A stretch of 64,000 nucleotides of DNA from Mesorhizobium qingshengii (GTDB taxonomy: Bacteria > Pseudomonadota > Alphaproteobacteria > Rhizobiales > Rhizobiaceae), in NCBI RefSeq assembly GCF_027563465.1, contig NZ_JAPFQA010000007.1:62001-126000 (forward strand), read 5' to 3'. The notes under the pieces were generated by a model. It was not told the DNA's origin. It did not search any database and saw only the letters and a list, made by a program, of their open reading frames with translations. Shown here one piece after another: positions 60,238 to 64,000 of this stretch. Positions within the stretch are counted from its first letter, which is position 1, and every line of letters begins with the position of its first letter. Position numbers and translations under genes: made by a program.

Positions 60238-60897
60238 TTATGAATCAGAGGCCTTGCGGCCCGGTTTTGCTCCATGAAGAGCGAGAAACTGCTGCGTCGC
60301 CCGTGCGGCATCGCCGCCAATCGCCGCCTCAGTCAATTCCAGCCGGTCGCCAAGCAGCAGACGGATCTGCACGTCGCGGGCGACCAGCCCGAAAAAGGTA
60401 CGGAACGCCGTCTCGGCATCCGCGAAATCGAGAAGCCCGGCCTGCCGGCCTGCCTCAAGCACCGGCTTCAGCCGTTTCGCCAGCGCGAAACGGCCATTCT
60501 CCAGCACGACGGCGCCGAGATCGTCCTTGCCCGATCCGGCATGGCTGACGGCCACGCGGTTGAGCGCGATCGAGGTGTCGCTCGAAATCACCTTCAGCCA
60601 GTCCGAGGCGAAGCGCTCGAGGCTTGCCGTCAGCGAGGCAAGATCGAGCCCCTTGCCGTCGACCGGAGCCACCCGCACTTTCGAGGCTTGCCACTGGACC
60701 GTCGCCGTCAGCAGCCCGTCACGGTCGCCGAACCATTTGTAGAGGGTTTCCTTGGAACAGCTCGCGCGGCGCGCCACGGCGGTCATGGTCAGGTGATCGC
60801 CCTCCTCGACCAGCAACCGCAACGCCGCATCCAGAACGGCCTTCTGCCGCTCCGTCAGCGCCTGGCTGTTGTCGATGTCGGCGTTTGCCAGCAACAC
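60238..60897 (-). CDS. TetR-family transcriptional regulator
   Basis: This regulator of about 219 residues, with a GTG at 60897 taken as the start, has the TetR helix-turn-helix: ALTERQKAVLDAALRLLVEE, then TMTAVARRASCSKETLYKWF GDRDGLL-type text with the Lys-Trp-Phe ending of the recognition helix. The remaining helices form a ligand and dimer domain. An ATG at 60969 is in frame and would add 24 residues, but the added DNA includes a palindrome (about 60945-60962) that looks like an operator, so the shorter form is preferred. It ends 18 bp before ilvC begins on the same strand. Ligand unknown. Confidence 0.78.
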   Translation of the reverse strand: MLLANADIDNSQALTERQKAVLDAALRLLVEEGDHLTMTAVARRASCSKETLYKWFGDRDGLLTATVQWQASKVRVAPVDGKGLDLASLTASLERFASDWLKVISSDTSIALNRVAVSHAGSGKDDLGAVVLENGRFALAKRLKPVLEAGRQAGLLDFADAETAFRTFFGLVARDVQIRLLLGDRLELTEAAIGGDAARATQQFLALHGAKPGRKASDS

Positions 60898-60944
60898 GCT
60901 TTGTTCCCGTTTGATGGTGGCGGCAGCGCGGGGCAAACGGCAGC

Positions 60945-60962
60945 CGTACCGTACGTTACGGT
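60945..60962. promoter_or_regulatory. Palindrome upstream of the TetR gene
   Basis: CCGTACCGTACGTTACGG contains the inverted arms CCGTA and TACGG around a CCGTACG/TTACGG core. TetR proteins commonly bind such palindromes at their own promoter, so this is a likely self-operator; it would lie inside the gene if the ATG at 60969 were the start. Confidence 0.45.
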
Positions 60963-61052
60963 TCGGCATATTGCGCAATCCGATGATTGGCGCAAGAGGT
61001 CGCACTGAAAAATATCTCGAAGCAGCCGCACAATGCCGTGCGGCGAGTTTGC

Positions 61053-61511
61053 TCAATCGCTGGCAGGCGGATGGCGCAGCCGGCCAAGCAGCGCCGACAT
61101 CATGCCCAGCTCATCCGCCGAGAGTTTGGCGCCGACCAGTTCGGCGATCGACCGTCCATAGACGGACCACATCCGACGGCGCGTGTCGCGACCCTTGGCC
61201 GTGATGCGGATGGTCTGACCGCGGCCGTCATCGGCCACCGGCAGTTTCTCGACCAGCCCGTCGGCCTCGAGCCGCGCCAGCAGCCGGGAGATATTGTACT
61301 GCGCAAACAGGGTGCGCTCGATCAACTGGAATGGCCGCAGCCCGCCCTCGCCCGCTTCGGCCAGTTCATGCAGCACGTCGTACCAGGCAAGCGGCGGCAG
61401 GCCACCCTTCTTCAACGCCTCTTCGGCGCTCTCCACCAGATGGCGCGAAACCCGCATCAGGCGGGCCCAGGCCTTGATGGCTTCGGGCGAAGGTATGGCT
61501 TGCTCTGTCAT
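61053..61511 (-). CDS. MarR-family transcriptional regulator
   Basis: This 152-residue protein has the winged-helix of MarR: LPPLAWYDVLHELAEAGEGG, FAQYNISRLLARLEADGLVE KLPVADDGRGQ-type wing region with conserved D-x-R-G. Helices at both ends form the dimer. It is divergent from a Rieske-type gene and a GST gene; palindromic GATGCA-type sites fill the shared promoter region, so it most likely represses both itself and them. It contains no cysteines, so direct thiol oxidation as in OhrR is not supported; a small-molecule ligand is more likely. Confidence 0.87.
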   Translation of the reverse strand: MTEQAIPSPEAIKAWARLMRVSRHLVESAEEALKKGGLPPLAWYDVLHELAEAGEGGLRPFQLIERTLFAQYNISRLLARLEADGLVEKLPVADDGRGQTIRITAKGRDTRRRMWSVYGRSIAELVGAKLSADELGMMSALLGRLRHPPASD

Positions 61512-61530
61512 GACTGCATCCTATGCGATA

Positions 61531-61589
61531 GATGCAAATGCATCAAGCTTGACGATTAATGCATCCGCATCTATATAGATGCAATTGCA
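61531..61589. promoter_or_regulatory. MarR divergon operators and promoter
   Basis: Three inverted repeats crowd the gap: GATGC-AAAT-GCATC at 61531-61544, the perfect palindrome GCATCTATATAGATGC at 61567-61582, and TGCAATTGCA at 61580-61589. A plus-strand promoter, TTGACG at 61549-61554 and TATATA at 61572-61577 with a 17-bp spacer, has its -10 in the centre of the 16-bp palindrome. Bound MarR dimers would block it directly. The first repeat lies just before the MarR start. Confidence 0.75.
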
Positions 61590-61610
61590 TTAACCTGGAA
61601 GGCGAATCCC

Positions 61611-61916
61611 ATGAAACATGAAATCTGCAAGGTTGACGACATTCCACCAACGGGCAGCATGATCGCGTCGTTCTTCGGCCGTGAGATCCATGTCTGGCGC
61701 AGCGGCGAGCGCATCCGAGCCGCCGCCAATGTCTGTCTGCATTTCGGCGGACCGCTCGACTGCAAGGACGGCAGGCTGGTCTGCCAGTGGCACGGCGCCT
61801 CCTTCGACATGGCAAGCGGTGATCGGCTCGACGGTCCGGCGCCAAAGGGTTCTCGCCTGATGTTCCTGTCGACACGCGTCGAGGACGGCGCGTTGAATTA
61901 TGTCTGGGGAGAGTGA
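61611..61916 (+). CDS. Rieske-type 2Fe-2S ferredoxin
   Basis: This 101-residue protein is a single Rieske domain. The ligands are ANVCLHFGGPLDCKDG (C-x-H) and GRLVCQWHGASFDM (C-x2-H). It lacks a signal peptide and membrane helix, so it is a soluble electron carrier, as for dioxygenases or other oxygenases. Its partner is not here unless the flavin monooxygenase at 62.6-63.8 kb, or an unlinked enzyme, uses it. It is the first gene behind the MarR-controlled promoter, overlapping nothing upstream and 1 bp from the GST gene. Confidence 0.88.
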   Translation: MKHEICKVDDIPPTGSMIASFFGREIHVWRSGERIRAAANVCLHFGGPLDCKDGRLVCQWHGASFDMASGDRLDGPAPKGSRLMFLSTRVEDGALNYVWGE

Positions 61917-61917
61917 G

Positions 61918-62646
61918 ATGGCCTACAAGCTCATTCTCGTCAGTCACCATCTCTGCCCCTATGTCCAGCGCGCGGCGATCTCGCTGGCAGAGAAAGGCGT
62001 GCCGTTCGAGCGCGTCGACATCGACCTCGCCGACAAGCCGGACTGGTTCAAGGCGATCTCGCCGCTCGGCAAGGTGCCGCTGCTGCGTGTGAAGCGAAAT
62101 GGCGAGGAGACGGCAATCTTCGAGTCCGCGGTCATCCTCGAATTCCTAGAGGAAACACAAACCAACCCCCTCCACCCTGCCGATCCTTACGGCCGCGCCC
62201 GGCATCGCGCCTGGATCGAGTTCGGCTCGGCCACCCTCAACGCCATCGGCCGGTTCTATTCCGCCTCGACCGAGGCTGGCTTCCTTGCGGAAAGCGAGTG
62301 TCTTTCGGCGATGTTCGGTCGCCTTGAGGCCGAGCTGGCGGAATCCGAACGGAACGGACCATGGTTCGCCGGCGAGCGCTTCTCGCTCGTCGACGCGGTT
62401 TACGGACCGGTCTTCCGCTACTTCGACGCTTTCGACCGGATCGGCGATTTCGGCATTCTGGATGGCAAGCCGCTTGTCAACGCCTGGCGCCAGGCGTTGA
62501 GCGGACGCCCGTCGATCAGGCACGCCGTGGCGCCGGACTATCCGCAGCGCCTGCACGCCTTTCTGCGGGCGAAGGGGTCCTGCCTTTCGAACCTCATCCG
62601 CCAAAACGATCCGGCCACCGCGCTTCGGCAAGCCCAATCCGCCTGA
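61918..62646 (+). CDS. Glutathione S-transferase family protein
   Basis: This 242-residue protein has an N-terminal thioredoxin-like GST domain (KLILVSHHLCPYVQRAAISL, then PLGKVPLLRVKRNGEETAIF ESAVILEFL-type text with the ES motif for glutathione) and an all-helical C-terminal domain. The CPYVQ start resembles omega/dehydroascorbate-type GSTs, with a cysteine rather than a tyrosine at the active site. The ATG at 61918 starts right after the Rieske stop; the pair is presumably induced together by a compound sensed by MarR. The tail overlaps the convergent monooxygenase gene by 53 bp. Confidence 0.88.
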   Translation: MAYKLILVSHHLCPYVQRAAISLAEKGVPFERVDIDLADKPDWFKAISPLGKVPLLRVKRNGEETAIFESAVILEFLEETQTNPLHPADPYGRARHRAWIEFGSATLNAIGRFYSASTEAGFLAESECLSAMFGRLEAELAESERNGPWFAGERFSLVDAVYGPVFRYFDAFDRIGDFGILDGKPLVNAWRQALSGRPSIRHAVAPDYPQRLHAFLRAKGSCLSNLIRQNDPATALRQAQSA

Positions 62647-63826
62647 ACGGATCGATCACGGTTCCGGCCACCATCGAGGCGAGAAACTGTGGCGCCGGCG
62701 GGATTTTCGCCACCGTCGCCACCAGCCTGTCACGGATGAAGGGCAGCGCCACGGAGTCCGACTGGTAGAATGGCGTGAATGCCAGCGACAGCGCCTGGAA
62801 GACACGCACATGCCAGCGCCGCGCTGCCGCATAGGCTTCGAGCGCCGCTTCGACACTGTCCGTCCGCGCCAGCGCATGGCTGAGCGCCGCAGCGTCGAGC
62901 AGCGCCATGTTCGCCCCTTGCCCAAGTTGCGGGCTGGTCGAATGCGCGGCGTCGCCGATGACGGCCAGCCGCCGGCCTATCGGGCGCCTCATCGTGTGGT
63001 GGCCGTAGCGTGCCAGCGAAAGCTGGTCGAAACTGTCGATCTGGCTGGTGAACGCCTCACTCCGCGGCCACAGCCGGACCACCCTCTCCTTCCAGGCCCC
63101 GAGGCCCCGGGCGCGCACCGCGTCGGCGTCCGCCGGCTTGAGGCTCCAGAAGAAGGCCGCCATCTTTTCGGCGCCCGGCTCCGGCCGGCCGATCGGCAGC
63201 ACGCCGATCATCACGCTGGCCCGGTCGTAGCGCTGCAGCAACGCATGCTCGTCGAAGCCGTCGCCACGCCAGCCGAGCGACGCCCAGAACGCGCCATAGG
63301 TGAGTGGACGCGGCGCGCCGGCATTGCCCGCGCACTGCCGCAGTTTCGAGCGCGAGCCGCTGGCGTCGACGACCAGGTCGAACGGCCCCGCCCTTCGCCC
63401 GTCGCTCCGGATCAGGCTCGCCCGTTCGCCGGTTTCCGCGGTCTCGATCTCCACGCCGGTTTCAATGGTGACCGCTTCGCGCTGTGCGGCGCGAAAGAGC
63501 ACGCCGAACAAGGCCGCCCGGTGCACAGCCAGGCCAAAACGGCGACCGCGCTGGGCGTCATAGCGGACATCGAGCACGGTGCGGCCGGTCGTGGCGTCGG
63601 CGCCATGCAGCCGATCGATGCGGCTGCCCAGCGCCAGTATGTCATCGAGCAGGCCGAGATCGGCCAGCACCGTCAGCCCGGTCGGCTGCAGGATCAACCC
63701 GGAGCCGACCGGCTTCGGCTCCTCGAAGCGCTCGAACACGGTGACCCGATGCCCGGCACGCCTGAGATAGAGCGCCATCGCCAGCCCTGCCGGCCCGGCG
63801 CCCGCAATTGCGATATCGTAGGAAAT
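62594..63826 (-). CDS. FAD-dependent monooxygenase, start codon abnormal
   Basis: The recognisable protein begins SYDIAIAGAGPAGLAMALYL, with the FAD-binding G-x-G-x2-G, and contains the second signature GDAAHSTSPQLGQGANMALL and a DG-like region (FDLVVDASGSRSKLR). These belong to the UbiH/aromatic hydroxylase group of flavoproteins. However the first ATG in frame (63778) lies after the GxGxxG, and no ATG, GTG or TTG occurs between the preceding in-frame TAG and that point. An ATT at 63826, at the place where the family usually starts, is taken here as a provisional start (410 residues). The alternative is a frameshift, sequence error or truncated non-functional form. Confidence 0.72.
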   Translation of the reverse strand: MSYDIAIAGAGPAGLAMALYLRRAGHRVTVFERFEEPKPVGSGLILQPTGLTVLADLGLLDDILALGSRIDRLHGADATTGRTVLDVRYDAQRGRRFGLAVHRAALFGVLFRAAQREAVTIETGVEIETAETGERASLIRSDGRRAGPFDLVVDASGSRSKLRQCAGNAGAPRPLTYGAFWASLGWRGDGFDEHALLQRYDRASVMIGVLPIGRPEPGAEKMAAFFWSLKPADADAVRARGLGAWKERVVRLWPRSEAFTSQIDSFDQLSLARYGHHTMRRPIGRRLAVIGDAAHSTSPQLGQGANMALLDAAALSHALARTDSVEAALEAYAAARRWHVRVFQALSLAFTPFYQSDSVALPFIRDRLVATVAKIPPAPQFLASMVAGTVIDPFRRIGLAEARWPDRFGG

Positions 63827-63912
63827 GCCAAAGCCCCCAAAGCCGGATTGGTCGGGACAATCCTTCAGCGGCCGGACTAAATCAAGCCGCCTCCCTTGGC
63901 ACTAGCCGCCGT

Positions 63913-64000
63913 TCAAACCTGGGCGGCATCAAAACCGGCACGCGCCTCGCGCACCGCGTCATGGTTGAGTTCGGCCCACAGGATCAGCTGGTGCAAGGCG
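63913..64000 (-). CDS. C-terminal end of an unidentified gene (cut by window edge)
   Basis: The frame is open from the window edge to a TGA at 63913-63915. The visible tail is ALHQLILWAELNHDAVREAR then AGFDAAQV. It is helical and mildly acidic, but too short to name. Strand and spacing would allow it to lie upstream of the monooxygenase gene in one transcript. Confidence 0.45.
   Translation of the reverse strand, partial: ALHQLILWAELNHDAVREARAGFDAAQV

Overview
The window reads as a stretch of chromosome from a GC-rich alphaproteobacterium of the Hyphomicrobiales, most likely a Mesorhizobium-type rhizobium. Reasons: the nuo operon carries an extra gene between nuoF and nuoG and an elongated NuoE; nuoN is followed by birA, RNase J, methylmalonyl-CoA epimerase, a DUF1467 gene, proS and lolC-lolD; cobalamin synthesis is of the aerobic CobG/CobN type; there is a BA14K protein; and palindromic repeats containing CCGAAAAGTGG recur. 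The assignment is inferred from gene content, not from a database search.

Layout. 1-7.4 kb: a partial MFS transporter, a DUF1624 membrane protein with an isoprenylcysteine-methyltransferase-like gene, a HXXEE membrane protein, a MerR regulator, mgtE, tRNA-Leu(GAG), lipB and a membrane metalloprotease. 7.6-7.8 kb: a 28-codon membrane-peptide gene under a perfect GTTC-N7-GTTC LexA-type box, the most interesting item here. 7.9-11.2 kb: lolD, lolC/E and proS on the minus strand. 11.3-13.9 kb: an exported caspase-like protein with TPR-type repeats. 14.1-14.3 kb: a candidate small RNA with an intrinsic terminator. 14.4-33.6 kb: one long minus-strand block holding all fourteen complex I genes (nuoA-N) plus a helix-hairpin-helix accessory gene, then birA, rnj, mce and a DUF1467 gene.

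34-51 kb: an AlkX/YcaQ-like DNA repair protein, then a promoter and cobalamin riboswitch driving a tightly overlapping operon for adenosylcobalamin synthesis (DUF1636, cobW, N, G, H, I, J, L, E, M, A, B, V, T). cobK is nested in it on the opposite strand. cobN has absorbed a 133-bp palindromic element in frame. 51-64 kb: an AT-rich orphan gene, tRNA-Lys(CTT), a PhzF-family protein, a MacA/MacB-type export system, a Nudix and an endonuclease/phosphatase-fold pair, a BA14K protein, ilvC, a TetR regulator, and a MarR regulator divergent from a Rieske protein and a GST across palindromic operators. The window ends with a flavin monooxygenase whose FAD motif lies upstream of any normal start codon, and a gene tail cut by the edge.

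How the parts fit: most genes are housekeeping (respiration, lipoylation, lipoprotein export, translation, B12, branched-chain amino acids). The less ordinary material lies in small genes, in the gaps and in repeats: the SOS-linked micropeptide, the sRNA candidate, hairpin repeats inside nuo, mac and cob operons, and the overlapping palindromes in the MarR divergon. I saw no IS element, prophage, rRNA operon or CRISPR array.
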